Source: Clostridiales bacterium | GTDB lineage: Bacteria > Bacillota > Clostridia > TANB77 > CAG-508 | DNA length: 64,000 nucleotides | Assembly (NCBI GenBank): GCA_003534295.1 | Contig: DPDV01000008.1 | Location: 13,403-77,402, forward strand | Direction of reading: 5' to 3' | Shown: positions 55,001-63,665 of the stretch, one piece after another | How the letters are laid out: each line of letters begins with the position of its first letter | Position numbering within the stretch: position 1 is the stretch's first letter | Notes under the pieces: generated by a model | What the model saw: the letters and a program-made list of their open reading frames with translations, nothing else | Databases searched by the model: none | Told to the model about the DNA's origin: nothing | Translations under genes and position numbers: made by a program

Positions 55001-55699
55001 AGATATATTTTTTAGTTGCATTATAGCTTCTGCCAATTCTTCTTCTATGTCCTGCAAAATAATTTTCCCCCATACTGTTTGTGAAAAATCGCCATTATCA
55101 TGATTAAACAAATTCACATTTTCCTCAAGCCATTTTTCAGGAAAAGGACTACTTTGAATAAACCTATATATATTTAATATTAGGTTTTGCAGTCCCTCAT
55201 CTTCTCTATAACCTGTATATGTATTAATTAGGTTTTCAAAGTTTTCATCGTTATTCAAATATTTTTCTTCAAATAAATCTTCTAATACTTCATATTTCAT
55301 AAGCTCTATTTCGGTTGCATCTGCAACTCTAAAATTATTAGAAATATTTAGCTCATAAAAATTATTTCTAATAATATCTAAACAAAACGAATGAATAGTT
55401 GAAATATTAGCTTTATTTATTAAATTAATTTGCCTTTGCAAATTAGTATTTTCCGGATTTTCTTCTAGCTTTTTGTAGATTGCATCTAAAATTCTTTCTC
55501 TTATTTCACTTGCTGCTGCACTTGTAAAGGTAACAACTAAAATCTTATCTATATCTATATTTTCGTTTATTACTTTATTTATAATTCTCTCAACCAGTAC
55601 TGCAGTTTTTCCACTACCAGCAGCTGCTGCAACTAATATGTTATTTCCCTTTTCGTTTATTGCTTGCAATTGTTCCTCTGTCCATTTAACGTTAGACAT
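52052..55699 (-). CDS. addA: AddA helicase-nuclease subunit
   Basis: Subunit of the AddAB enzyme that processes DNA double-strand ends. The 1215 residues carry UvrD-type helicase motifs: QLQAINEKGNNILVAAAAGS with Walker A AAAGSGKTAVL, IAIDEYQDSN, MVGDVKQSIYKFR, IMSIHKSKGLEFPVVF, LYVALTRAKEKLIITG, and a C-terminal RecB-type nuclease with LIDYKTDNVKK. The family normally ends shortly after ETYICLLN; here the frame continues through a REP-like repeat. No addB lies in this window; in most Firmicutes it is directly upstream. The ATG is preceded by AGAGGAG. Confidence 0.93.
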   Translation of the reverse strand: MSNVKWTEEQLQAINEKGNNILVAAAAGSGKTAVLVERIINKVINENIDIDKILVVTFTSAAASEIRERILDAIYKKLEENPENTNLQRQINLINKANISTIHSFCLDIIRNNFYELNISNNFRVADATEIELMKYEVLEDLFEEKYLNNDENFENLINTYTGYREDEGLQNLILNIYRFIQSSPFPEKWLEENVNLFNHDNGDFSQTVWGKIILQDIEEELAEAIMQLKNISAKMEMYDELVKFTKAIKEDIYNLEYIKSGINNWDEVLIKISNLQWQKWPVDKKITLELKEQAKEIRDKAKDIINKSIKKKISYDSMQANEDINYIYTILMQLKELILEFMKRFSDKKREKNIIDFNDIEHFALKILLDEEKRETEVAKRYKEKFEEIAIDEYQDSNLVQEQILTSISKGNNVFMVGDVKQSIYKFRQARPELFLDKYKKYNLKNENERNSSGLKIQLFKNFRSRKNILDMTNIVFKNIMSEKVGEIEYNEQEYLNYSAGYKEPEESMNYAGKTEIHIIDLKEKEENVFTNNEEPEENGEMEKIENTELEAKFVANKINELLNSNYMVFDKEQGYRKITYKDIVILLRATANMAPIYEKELEQLSLPVFSDSSSQYLESMEIQIIISILKIINNPMQDIPLATILRSPIFAFTDNDLISIRLTDRSCSFYESMIKARLTAEEGLKNKIENVICYFDKWREKEKYLPLDELIWQIYIDTNLLNIVGLMPNGAIRQANLKMLFEKAKQFESASFKGLFNFINFIDRLKNNNGDLASAKLIGENENVIRIMSIHKSKGLEFPVVFLCGTGKSFNMRDLNENILLHQDIGIGPKLIDCQRRIEYDTLPKEAIKLKVKLETLSEEQRILYVALTRAKEKLIITGLNKDIEKDFKKKVEQLQIYAKKNDAIDYKLIKKYKTYLDWLELVFLNNENNITEIAELYTYTKEELEKQFEKQTIKNEKKINEIINEKIEDNRKTKKIEEALNWEYKYKESIGIPTKTAVTKINLEEKTKVELTEVPKFMEKERKISSAEKGTLMHLCIQRLNEKQIYTKEKIEQMIQDLVLKEIITDTEAKAIDKEKLYQYTKSDLWKNLTKAKEIHKEQPFYINILAKEIYDNVQTEETILVQGIIDLYYISEDNKLILIDYKTDNVKKIEELIDKYKTQLSIYKKALENSLNRKVDETYICLLNWGQSLIDPFGHFGTPLTKNSHKIYDKQ
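52083..52137. repeat. REP-like repeat forming the addA C-terminal codons
   Basis: AAGGGTGTCCCAAAATGTCC followed by GGGTCAATTAAGGACTGTCC and CCAATTA. It is the inverted partner of 51853-51905. In the addA frame it encodes most of the last 25 residues (WGQSLIDPFGHFGTPLTK). Confidence 0.75.
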
Positions 55700-55795
55700 A
55701 TTTTATATATTCTCCTCTATCTTTATAATTTGCTTTATAATTTATCACAAACTTTATATTTTATCAATATACGCTTAACCCCATATAATATAAAA

Positions 55796-55818
55796 ACTGT
55801 CGAATTATCTCCGACAGT
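55796..55818 (-). terminator. Terminator of spoVG
   Basis: ACTGTCG (55796-55802) pairs with CGACAGT (55812-55818). On the minus strand the stem is followed by TTTTTAT. Confidence 0.75.
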
Positions 55819-55858
55819 CTTTATTAAGTAATTTTTTATACCTAATTAAATATATTAA

Positions 55859-56137
55859 TTATTCTGCTGATTCTTCAGCTTCTGGAGCTTCATAAGCTTC
55901 TAATATAGCTTTTTGAATTTTCTCTCTTGTCTCAGCATTAATTGGATGAGCTATATCCTTGAATTCTCCGTTAGGAGTTTTTCTGCTTGGCATAGCAATA
56001 AATAATCCGTTTTGGCTTTCGATAACTTTTATGTCATGAATAACAAATTCGTTATCAAATGTTACAGAAGCAACAGCTTTCATTCTGTTTTCTGAATTTA
56101 CATTTACTTTTCTTAAACGTACGTCTGTGATTTGCAT
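55859..56137 (-). CDS. spoVG: Septation/regulatory protein SpoVG
   Basis: A small RNA- and DNA-binding regulator involved in sporulation, septation and stress in Firmicutes. From MQITDVRLRKVN it has 92 residues with VASVTFDNEFVIHDIKVIE, GLFIAMPSRKTPNGEFKDIA and HPINAETREKIQKAILEAYE, all diagnostic. A start 51 bp upstream is possible but would lengthen the protein beyond the family. It has its own promoter of sigma-H type and its own terminator. Confidence 0.95.
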   Translation of the reverse strand: MQITDVRLRKVNVNSENRMKAVASVTFDNEFVIHDIKVIESQNGLFIAMPSRKTPNGEFKDIAHPINAETREKIQKAILEAYEAPEAEESAE

Positions 56138-56193
56138 TTTGTGCACCGCCTTCCAAAGTTTTAAAAATTTGGTATTTTTATATACCAATTATA

Positions 56194-56222
56194 TTATTCG
56201 ATATAAAAATTGTTTTTCCTTC
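56194..56222 (-). promoter_or_regulatory. Sigma-H-type promoter of spoVG
   Basis: On the minus strand GAAGGAAAA (56214-56222) fits RnAGGAwWW and ATCGAATAA (56194-56202) fits RnnGAATww, with 11 bp between. spoVG is a classical sigma-H target in Bacillus, so the match is meaningful. Confidence 0.65.
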
Positions 56223-56300
56223 TTTTTTTGCAATTATTTTTTTATTTTTAACCATATCTATTATTATCGAATATATTATTTTGAATATGTTAATTTTGTA

Positions 56301-56329
56301 TTGTTTTTTTTAGCATAACAGTATATAAT
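56301..56329 (+). promoter_or_regulatory. Promoter of murC
   Basis: TTGTTT (56301-56306), 17 bp, TATAAT (56324-56329), about 40 bp before the GTG start. The region is shared with the divergent spoVG. Confidence 0.55.
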
Positions 56330-56367
56330 TAGTAATCATTAAATCAGTTCATAAAGGGGGATTTTTT

Positions 56368-57753
56368 GTGGCAAATATAGAAGAGCTAAGCAATTATAAA
56401 CATATACATATGATTGGAATCGGCGGAATTAGTATGAGTGGTATTGCAGAAATTCTAAAAAACTGGGGATTTACTGTAACTGGCTCAGATACAAATAGTT
56501 CAAATATAACTGATGCATTAATAAGAACTGGCATACCTGTAAAAATAGGTCATGACTTGGATAATGTTGCAAAAGCTGACTTAGTTGTATATAGTGCAGC
56601 AATAAAAAATGATGATATTGAATTATGCAAAGCAAGAGAACTAGGTATAGAAACAATTGAAAGAGGTACATTTCTTGGAAAACTTACAAAAGCTTTTAAA
56701 AACTCAATATGTATATCTGGTACTCACGGAAAAACAACAACTACATCTATGATTTCTGTATGCTTTTTGCAAGCTTTTAAAGATCCTTCTATTCAAGTTG
56801 GTGCTGTTTTGAAACAGTTGAATTCAAATTATAGAGTAGGAAATAGTGAATATTTTATAATAGAAGCTTGTGAATATGTAGAAAGTTACTTAAAGCTTTT
56901 TCCTAAAACAGAGGTTGTTTTAAATATTGATGATGACCATTTAGATTATTTTGGTTCTTTAGACAATATTGTAAAATCATTTGAAAAATATGTTAAATTA
57001 CTTCCAGATAATGGATTATTGGTAGTTAATTATGATGATATCAACTGTAGAAAACTTGTAAAAAATACAAATGCTAAAATAATTTCTTATGGAATAGATA
57101 CCCAAAATGCCAACTTTGTAGCTAGAAATATTACTTTCAATTCTAATGGTTTTCCTACATTTGATGTATATTATAATGATAATTTTTATAAAACTATTAG
57201 TTTATCTGTACCTGGAGTTCATAATGTTTTAAATGCTCTTGCATGTATTGGTGTTTGTCATGAATATGGTATTAGCAAAGAAGATATAAAAAACGGTCTT
57301 CTAAATTATACTGGCGCGAGCAGAAGATTTGAATACATTGGAAAATTCAACGATGTTTGTGTATTTGATGATTATGGTCACCATCCTACTGAAATATTAG
57401 CTACTGCAAATGCTCTTAAGCAAAAACATTTTAGAGAATCATGGGTAATTTTTCAACCACACACATATAGTAGAACATTAAGTCATCTGGATGAATTTGC
57501 AAAGGTGTTGTTAAATTTTGACAATATTATCATTACAGATATATATGCTGCAAGAGAAATCAACACATATAATATCTCTTCCAAAGATTTGGTAAATAAA
57601 ATTAATGAATTAAGTCAAAAAGCTATCTACATAAGTGATTTTAACCAAATTGTTTCTTATGTAAAAGAAAATGCCAAACCTAATGATATTGTTCTAACTC
57701 TTGGAGCAGGAACAGTTACCAAAATAGGCCCAATGTTATGCAATAATAGTTAA
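56368..57753 (+). CDS. murC: UDP-N-acetylmuramate-L-alanine ligase
   Basis: Adds L-alanine to UDP-MurNAc in peptidoglycan synthesis. The 461 residues begin after a GTG start (7 bp after AAAGGGGG) and show IHMIGIGGISMSGIAEIL, the ATP-binding CISGTHGKTTTTSMIS, EACEYVESYLKL, NIDDDHLDYFGSL, PGVHNVLNALACIGV and DDYGHHPTEI, the Mur-ligase signatures. It is a single-gene unit with its own promoter and terminator. Confidence 0.96.
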   Translation: MANIEELSNYKHIHMIGIGGISMSGIAEILKNWGFTVTGSDTNSSNITDALIRTGIPVKIGHDLDNVAKADLVVYSAAIKNDDIELCKARELGIETIERGTFLGKLTKAFKNSICISGTHGKTTTTSMISVCFLQAFKDPSIQVGAVLKQLNSNYRVGNSEYFIIEACEYVESYLKLFPKTEVVLNIDDDHLDYFGSLDNIVKSFEKYVKLLPDNGLLVVNYDDINCRKLVKNTNAKIISYGIDTQNANFVARNITFNSNGFPTFDVYYNDNFYKTISLSVPGVHNVLNALACIGVCHEYGISKEDIKNGLLNYTGASRRFEYIGKFNDVCVFDDYGHHPTEILATANALKQKHFRESWVIFQPHTYSRTLSHLDEFAKVLLNFDNIIITDIYAAREINTYNISSKDLVNKINELSQKAIYISDFNQIVSYVKENAKPNDIVLTLGAGTVTKIGPMLCNNS

Positions 57754-57756
57754 ACT

Positions 57757-57792
57757 TTAAACCAGAGAACTAAGTCTCTGGTTTAACTTTTT
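57757..57792 (+). terminator. Terminator of murC
   Basis: TTAAACCAGAGA (57757-57768) pairs with TCTCTGGTTTAA (57775-57786), loop of 6, then TTTTT. Confidence 0.82.
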
Positions 57793-57847
57793 ATAATTTT
57801 CTAATTTAAAAACTTTCCTTGTTGGTTCATAACCCCTTCTGTTTATA

Positions 57848-58954
57848 TTATTGCGCCAAAGTCGGGAATTTAAATTCTATGCTATTTTCTACAAATTTCC
57901 CGTTTTCAGTATGGTCTTTCAAAAATTCACTTGCTCCTTTTAAAAAGTATCTATATCTATTTTCATCTGTAAGTTTTCCTCCGCCTTCTATTAGTGGGTC
58001 ATCCCATGTTACATCTACCGCATACCATTTATTATCTATAAAAACATAATTCCAAGCATGCAATTCCGTTTTTCCCACACTATTTGTTGCTTCTCCAGAA
58101 ACTATTACACAAGGTATCTGCATTTTATCTAATATATATTTAAATAATTTTGCATACCCCTCACATACTATTACTCTATTTTTCAATGCTCCATATATAT
58201 TACGAGTATCTTCTTTTTCAGAAGAAGTATCATATTCCATATTGTCTATTATCCAATTATGCAAATATTTTACTTTTTTATAATCACTGTACGAACTCAA
58301 TGCAGAAACTATTTTGTTGCTTATATCTTCTATATATTTTTCGGCATTGTCCACTTGTTCTTTATTTCTTAGACTTTTTATTAAATAATCAGTATCGCCT
58401 GTTCCTATTTTTACATTGTAAGTAGTTTTACCCCAACTTGTTTTAGACTCTGTTATCAAAAGCACCTTACTTACATCAATATAAAATACATCTACATTGT
58501 CATAAGAAAATGCATCCCAAGCTGATTGAAAAGCTATACTTAACTTATTTTCACCATTTGCCTCGTTCAAAAGGTCATTAAATTTTGTTCCAAAATCTAT
58601 TTTGTAGTTCCCACTTTTCAAATTTTCTTTGTTTGAATACAATCCAGCATAAATAATTTTTCCATATTCATCTAGTTGCGAATAATAGTAATTACTTGCT
58701 ATATTTGTCTTCTCTTCTTTTTGTTGTTTATTTATTATTGGCATTACCACTTCTACTGTTTGATTATTATCCTTTTTGGTATTAACATTTTTTTCTAATT
58801 CTTCAAATGTTGCAATAATGTTTTTAGGTTCTTCTTCTGATAATTCAATTTCTTGCAAATATAAATGTGCTAAAAAGCCTAATGATAATATTATTAATAA
58901 TATTATAAAGACTATTATTGTTTTTATTAAAATATTACCTTTGTCTTTTTCCAT
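57848..58954 (-). CDS. Membrane-anchored transglutaminase-like protein
   Basis: A 368-residue protein with an N-terminal helix (about 9-30) and an extracytoplasmic domain. The C-terminal third is a transglutaminase-like/CYK3-type fold with the catalytic triad in order: Cys in VIVCEGYAKLFKYIL, His in TELHAWNYVFID and Asp in YAVDVTWDDP. Preceding it is WIIDNMEYDTSS, also typical. Such secreted proteins are cysteine proteases or crosslinkers; the substrate is unknown. GAGGAG of its binding site overlaps the frame-corrected end of spoIVB, so the two are likely cotranscribed. Confidence 0.82.
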   Translation of the reverse strand: MEKDKGNILIKTIIVFIILLIILSLGFLAHLYLQEIELSEEEPKNIIATFEELEKNVNTKKDNNQTVEVVMPIINKQQKEEKTNIASNYYYSQLDEYGKIIYAGLYSNKENLKSGNYKIDFGTKFNDLLNEANGENKLSIAFQSAWDAFSYDNVDVFYIDVSKVLLITESKTSWGKTTYNVKIGTGDTDYLIKSLRNKEQVDNAEKYIEDISNKIVSALSSYSDYKKVKYLHNWIIDNMEYDTSSEKEDTRNIYGALKNRVIVCEGYAKLFKYILDKMQIPCVIVSGEATNSVGKTELHAWNYVFIDNKWYAVDVTWDDPLIEGGGKLTDENRYRYFLKGASEFLKDHTENGKFVENSIEFKFPTLAQ

Positions 58955-58966
58955 GTTTCAACTCCT

Positions 58967-60173
58967 CTAATTCTTTGTTTTTGCAACTTCTTTAATCATT
59001 ATATCCGCAAATACTCCATATCCCACAGTTGGGTCATTTACTAATACATGCGTTACTGCTCCTACAAATTTATTATTTTGTATTATTGGAGCTCCACTCA
59101 TTCCGCTGTATTATCCCTCCTGTTTTTTCTATTAGTCTTTTATCCGTTATTTTTATTAGCATACTTTTATTATCTTCATTATTGGCGGTATAAACTCTTT
59201 GTATTTCTATTTCGTATTTTTCTGTTTTACCATTTTCTAATTCACACAATATTTCTGCTTTACCAGTCTTTATTTCATTTCTAATTGCCACATTTATTGC
59301 ATCGTTTTCATCTATTTGTAATTTATTTTTATTTTCTATTATACCATATACACCAAACCCTGTATTCTTATATATTTTTCCTACACTTATGCCTGACTCT
59401 ATTGTTCCTCTTATTTCTCCTGGTTTACCTTTTTCGCCTTTGCTTATTGATATTATATCAGTTGTTACCAATTCACCATTTGCAATATTTATTAAACCTT
59501 GTGTATCCACATCTGTAATTCCATGTCCTAACGCTCCAAAAGTTTTAGTTGTTGGCTCATAAAATGTCATTGTTCCAACTCCTGCAGCAGCATCCCTTAC
59601 CCAAAGTCCTATTTTATATTCGTTTTTTTGCGTCTTTACAGGTTTTATGCTAGTTGAAATAGTATCTTTATTTCTAACATACTTTATATTTATATTTTCT
59701 CCCTTGCTTTTATTAACATTATTTATTAAATCTTGCGTATTAGATATTTCTCTTTCGTTTATTTCTATTATCATGTCTCCTTCTTTTATTCCGGATTTTT
59801 CATATGGCTTTTTTCCCTCTATTTCTGACATTCCTACAACTAACACACCTTGTGTATATAACTTCATGCCTATTGCTTTGCCTATTGGCACTACTTTAGT
59901 TTTTGGTATTACATTTACTGTTATATCTTTTACATTAAATATATCAAATAAACTTAATTTATAGTTTATTTTCCCAGTTTGTACAACATTTGTATTACCA
60001 CTTGATGCTTGTATTATATTATAATTATTCGTTTTATTTATGCTTATTCCAAAAGCTGTATTAATTTTTAAATTTTCTCCCTGCAAAATAATTATATTAT
60101 TAGGCAATAAAGTTATATTACAAATATATAAATATATAATTAATAAAAAAATTATTAAAGTTATTTTTTTCAT
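58967..60173 (-). pseudogene. spoIVB: SpoIVB-like PDZ serine peptidase, frameshifted at the catalytic serine
   Basis: SpoIVB is the forespore-secreted S55 protease that triggers pro-sigma-K processing. There is an N-terminal signal helix, a PDZ domain (GMKLYTQGVLVVGMSE, KSGIKEGDMIIEINE) and the S55 domain with the catalytic His in TKTFGALGHGITDVD. The frame ends at 59073 as GGIIQRNEWSSNNTK. Removing one extra base near 59103-59107 (context CAGCGGAATG) gives GGIIQ-GMSGAPIIQNNKFVGAVTHVLV, restoring the catalytic Ser, and a stop at 58967. Either the gene is dead or the base is a sequencing error; the same context marks dprA. Confidence 0.85.
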
Positions 60174-60227
60174 GATTATCCCTCTTATTTAGAATAACCA
60201 CTTTTTTTATTTTTAAAACATTTTTAT

Positions 60228-61871
60228 TTATATGCCAAAATTATTAGACTTATATAAATCGTACTTTTCTCTTGCAAGTGCTGTTATATATTTTTTTCTT
60301 AATTCAGAATAATTGTCATTATCTTTATTATATGTTTTTCCATTTATTATAATATTATTTCCAGAAATTATATCATTTGCAGTATAATATAACTTTGTTG
60401 ACACTGTACACTCATAACATCCCAATTCTTGTCTTGGATAAAACCAGTTTGTTTTTCTACTACTATCTGAGTCAGATACTTCTATTGATTGCCTTACAAA
60501 ATTCAAATTTAGGTAACCCATATAATAATTTTCTTCTGTTTCTGTTAAGATTTTTTCACATCCAATTTTATGGTAAGAATTATGATTTTTGTCTACAATA
60601 TATATGGAATCTTTATCTATAAACTCTTGGTTTTTACTGTTTGACACTACACTATAATTGTTAAAATACTTTGTACCTATTGGAATACCCTGTAAGAATG
60701 ACATTACACATACTTTGCTTGTTATTGTATACCAATCTATTTCAAAAATTTGTGGTAACATATATTCATATGTATTTGCATGTGTGTTGTATGTAGATAT
60801 TGCTGTTATTAAATTACTTTGTATTGAATTTTTTATAACAGCCATTCTGTGTTCATTAAAGTTTGAGTCTTTTTGTTCTGGGTTCTCTATATCTTTAAAA
60901 ATTTTTGTACTTCCTAGTTGCTCTTTTAATTCATTATTGTTTTGAACTGTATCTCCTGTTATCCAGCCTAAATTTTCTTCTACCCAAACTGTAAATTTAT
61001 ATGCATTTATGTAATATTCTTTTGCACTTGTACTGTACAACATTCCATTTTCCCATCTATTCTCTGCATACTCTTTTGTTTTGCTATCATTAATATATTT
61101 CTTGTTATTATTATCATACCAAAAATATTTATATTTAATATTAGGAGCTATTTCATCAGGTTTTGGATCATAATACACTTTTTTATTTCCATACACAATA
61201 TACGTGTAATTACCTTCTTTTCCATTTTCAAATATCAAATGTTCACTTAACAATTCGTTTTGTATTTTTATGCCGTCATATTCCACATTTTTTGTGGCTA
61301 TTTTCTTTTCTTCTGTGCCTTCTGCTTCCGACACTTTTACCTTACCTCTATCTATTAAATATCCTGACTTTGTACTATATTCACTTCCATCATAATAATA
61401 TACTGTTATGTAATTATCTAGTGTATAATTTATAATTGCTCTTTTACTTCCACTCTTATATTCACAAGAATAATATATATATGGTTTTAATTCGTATGAA
61501 TATTCTTCTTCTGCTGTCTTTCTATTTCTACTATATATATAATAGCCATCATATAAAGTAAATGCTAATGCTGGTACATATTCTTGCAAATCTTCTCTAC
61601 TTCTTGTAAGTGTTGTTCCAAGCGTATTAAAAAATGTATTTGTTGCCGCTTTTATATCTCTTAGTTTTGAATTTGCAACAGATGAATACCTATTATGTAC
61701 AGTATTAAATTGAAAAGCCTTTATTGTGTCATATGTTGCATCATTTAACTGTTTTGCATAAAATGTTTGGTTGTTAATTGTTCTTATTTGTACATTTAAA
61801 TACTCAGACAGTACAAGAGAAATTGGTACTATAATTATTATAAATATAACGGCTATATATTGTAACTTCAT
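60228..61871 (-). CDS. Secreted membrane-anchored protein of the pilin-like cluster
   Basis: A 547-residue protein: one N-terminal helix (about 4-22), then a large, Tyr/Asn-rich extracytoplasmic part. TFYAKQLNDATYDTIKAFQF and LVLSEYLNVQIRTINNQ following the helix resemble the amphipathic continuation found in TadE/G-type or minor-pilin proteins. Four cysteines near the C-terminus (KIGCEKIL, ELGCYECTV) could form disulfides. I recognise no enzyme motif. It lies 190 bp after the small pilin-like genes and 54 bp before spoIVB. Confidence 0.55.
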   Translation of the reverse strand: MKLQYIAVIFIIIIVPISLVLSEYLNVQIRTINNQTFYAKQLNDATYDTIKAFQFNTVHNRYSSVANSKLRDIKAATNTFFNTLGTTLTRSREDLQEYVPALAFTLYDGYYIYSRNRKTAEEEYSYELKPYIYYSCEYKSGSKRAIINYTLDNYITVYYYDGSEYSTKSGYLIDRGKVKVSEAEGTEEKKIATKNVEYDGIKIQNELLSEHLIFENGKEGNYTYIVYGNKKVYYDPKPDEIAPNIKYKYFWYDNNNKKYINDSKTKEYAENRWENGMLYSTSAKEYYINAYKFTVWVEENLGWITGDTVQNNNELKEQLGSTKIFKDIENPEQKDSNFNEHRMAVIKNSIQSNLITAISTYNTHANTYEYMLPQIFEIDWYTITSKVCVMSFLQGIPIGTKYFNNYSVVSNSKNQEFIDKDSIYIVDKNHNSYHKIGCEKILTETEENYYMGYLNLNFVRQSIEVSDSDSSRKTNWFYPRQELGCYECTVSTKLYYTANDIISGNNIIINGKTYNKDNDNYSELRKKYITALAREKYDLYKSNNFGI

Positions 61872-61912
61872 TTTTTATTCCTTTCGTTTATGTATTCTTT
61901 GGTTATTTCACC

Positions 61913-61952
61913 ATTCATTATTAGACATTTTGTTTAACCTCTAATAATGAAT
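61913..61952. repeat. Inverted repeat downstream of the pilin-like genes
   Basis: ATTCATTATTAGA (61913-61925) pairs with TCTAATAATGAAT (61940-61952). Confidence 0.55.
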
Positions 61953-61971
61953 AATGAATTTTTGAATTAAA

Positions 61972-62044
61972 GAGTATCCAGTATAATAATTTTTTCCAGA
62001 TTTTTTGTCATTTTTTGGTTTTAAAATTATTATTTTGGATACTC
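61972..62044 (-). terminator. Probable terminator or attenuator after the 173-residue gene
   Basis: GAGTATCCA (61972-61980) pairs with TGGATACTC (62036-62044), extended inside by a second AT-rich helix. On the minus strand CTTTAATTC follows. It would reduce transcription into the 547-residue gene. Confidence 0.55.
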
Positions 62045-62063
62045 CTTATTATTTTACATATAA

Positions 62064-62585
62064 TTAATTTGCATTTACCATAACAATTCCACCATGTTGT
62101 GCAGAAATTTGATATGTATCATTTCCAGAAACTCTATAGAAGAAGTTTCTTAATAGTTGAGAAATAGTTTTATTAGTATTTTTTACTGTAACAGAAACAA
62201 TGTCTCCTTCTTTTAATTTCATTACTTTGTTAGCTTGTAAATCTTCCATAATTTGACTAGTATAAACACTATAATATATATTTTCTCCTATTTTGTCTTT
62301 TTGTCCTTGCGTAACTTTAACCCCTGGGTTTTCATCTAATTTTTGTATTTGCATTTCAACATCAAATGAATTTCCTGTAGCAGTTAATGTACTTAAATAT
62401 TTTTCATATTTTTCTAATGTTAATTTTCCTGTTGCTCTTATGTCATCTACAAATTCTGCTGTTGCTGTTTGAACACTAAGCTGAGATATATCATCAGATC
62501 TTTCTGATAATGCCATAAGTGGAAATATAAACATTAATATTGCTGCAAGGAAAATTGCTATTATTGTTATTATACTATCTCCCAT
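62064..62585 (-). CDS. Pilin-like/TadE-like membrane-anchored protein
   Basis: A 173-residue protein with a strong AAGGAGG site. The N-terminus MGDSIITIIAIFLAAILMFI is a long hydrophobic helix continuing into an amphipathic region (LSERSDDISQLSVQTATAEF) and a domain beginning with LTLEKYEKYLSTLTATGNSF. This is the architecture of Tad-type pseudopilins (TadE/F) and DUF4320-like proteins, but the classical processing site is not obvious. It is the third of a run of similar genes. Confidence 0.6.
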   Translation of the reverse strand: MGDSIITIIAIFLAAILMFIFPLMALSERSDDISQLSVQTATAEFVDDIRATGKLTLEKYEKYLSTLTATGNSFDVEMQIQKLDENPGVKVTQGQKDKIGENIYYSVYTSQIMEDLQANKVMKLKEGDIVSVTVKNTNKTISQLLRNFFYRVSGNDTYQISAQHGGIVMVNAN

Positions 62586-62609
62586 TTTATTTCCTCCTTG
62601 TGAGTTCTT

Positions 62610-63155
62610 TTATTTTAATTTTATGTATTTTATTACTATTTTTTCTTTTTTGTCTTCTTCTGTAACTTTTCCAGTATCATCATTTTTTGTAAAAATCTCG
62701 GTAGAATATTTTTCTTCAAACCTGTCATTTCCATAGCTTGGTATTAATTTTTCTTTTACAATTTTATCTACATTATTTTTAAAACTCTCTTGGCTTCCTA
62801 TCCAAGGCTCGCCTCTTTCTATTTCGTCATCAACATCAAAATAATATATAGGATTTCCAGCACTTTCATATATTTCAAGTTGCTTTCCCTCATTATCATA
62901 AAACTCTACTCTATAATTTTCTTTATAATATCTATACAAGGTTGGAACTATAGCTTCCATACTTACAACCCTAGCATTTCTTTTAGATGTTTCGTCTACT
63001 CTGTTATATTCATAATAATTGGTTTTATCCGATTTAAATATTACAAAGTCAGATGTGGCTCTAGCCATTGAAAACATTGATATAGATATTGTTAATGCTA
63101 TAACAAATATTATTATTGAAAAAGCTATTATTAAAGCTTGACTTGCATTTTCCAT
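62610..63155 (-). CDS. Pilin-like membrane-anchored protein, MENAS family, long form
   Basis: A 181-residue protein that starts MENASQALIIAFSIIIFVIA, nearly the same first residues as the 128-residue neighbour, then diverges into a domain with a SMARATSDFVIFKSDKTNYY segment and a Lys/Glu-rich tail. The shared N-terminus suggests a common export or assembly signal. The function is unknown; a minor component of a pilus-like structure is possible. Confidence 0.6.
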   Translation of the reverse strand: MENASQALIIAFSIIIFVIALTISISMFSMARATSDFVIFKSDKTNYYEYNRVDETSKRNARVVSMEAIVPTLYRYYKENYRVEFYDNEGKQLEIYESAGNPIYYFDVDDEIERGEPWIGSQESFKNNVDKIVKEKLIPSYGNDRFEEKYSTEIFTKNDDTGKVTEEDKKEKIVIKYIKLK

Positions 63156-63172
63156 CTTAAATTTTCCTTTTA

Positions 63173-63559
63173 TTAATCTGTAGCATCTGAAATAGTTATT
63201 TTCTTAATCATTCCTGCACTTGTTTTTCCATTCTCGGCAGCTACTGTAGCTTTATATTTTTTTCCAGCTTCTATATCAGCCTTTGTTTTATCACAAGCAA
63301 CATATCCGTCACTACCTTCTGTTTTTCCAGCATTATTTGCGTTTATTGTATCTATTAATGCTTTTGCTGTTGTTCCACTCATATTTTTATCTAAATAGTT
63401 TTCAAATTGTCCATTAAATTGTTGTATTGCTAATTGATCCATTCCTGTGTCACTTACTGTATTTGCTGCTTGTCTATAAATAAATATTCCTAATCCTATA
63501 ATTAATATTGCTAATAATATTGCTCCTGCTATAATTAATGCTTTTGATGCATTTTCCAT
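63173..63559 (-). CDS. Pilin-like membrane-anchored protein, MENAS family, short form
   Basis: A 128-residue protein with AGGAGGGG before its ATG. MENASKALIIAGAILLAILI is followed by IFIYRQAANTVSDTGMDQLA and a small Lys/Ala/Gly-rich domain ending in ITISDATD. Compared with the incomplete copy at 63666, the SDTGMDQLAIQQFN region is almost identical while the C-terminal parts differ. Major-subunit-like in size. No known name; no sortase or LPXTG motif. Confidence 0.65.
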   Translation of the reverse strand: MENASKALIIAGAILLAILIIGLGIFIYRQAANTVSDTGMDQLAIQQFNGQFENYLDKNMSGTTAKALIDTINANNAGKTEGSDGYVACDKTKADIEAGKKYKATVAAENGKTSAGMIKKITISDATD

Positions 63560-63606
63560 ATTTTCCCCTCCTTATTTTTTCTTTTTTAGTAATTTTTTTG
63601 ATGTCC

Positions 63607-63657
63607 GGGCGATTAAAATCGCCCCTACATTTTTCATAGATTACTTTACACTATCAT
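63607..63657. repeat. MITE-like dispersed repeat, copy 3
   Basis: Perfect palindrome GGGCGATT-AA-AATCGCCC, then CTACATTTTTCATAGATTAC and TTTACACTATCAT, matching copy 1 at 29045-29094. It separates the two adjacent pilin-like paralogues. Confidence 0.75.
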
Positions 63658-63665
63658 TTTTCTTA

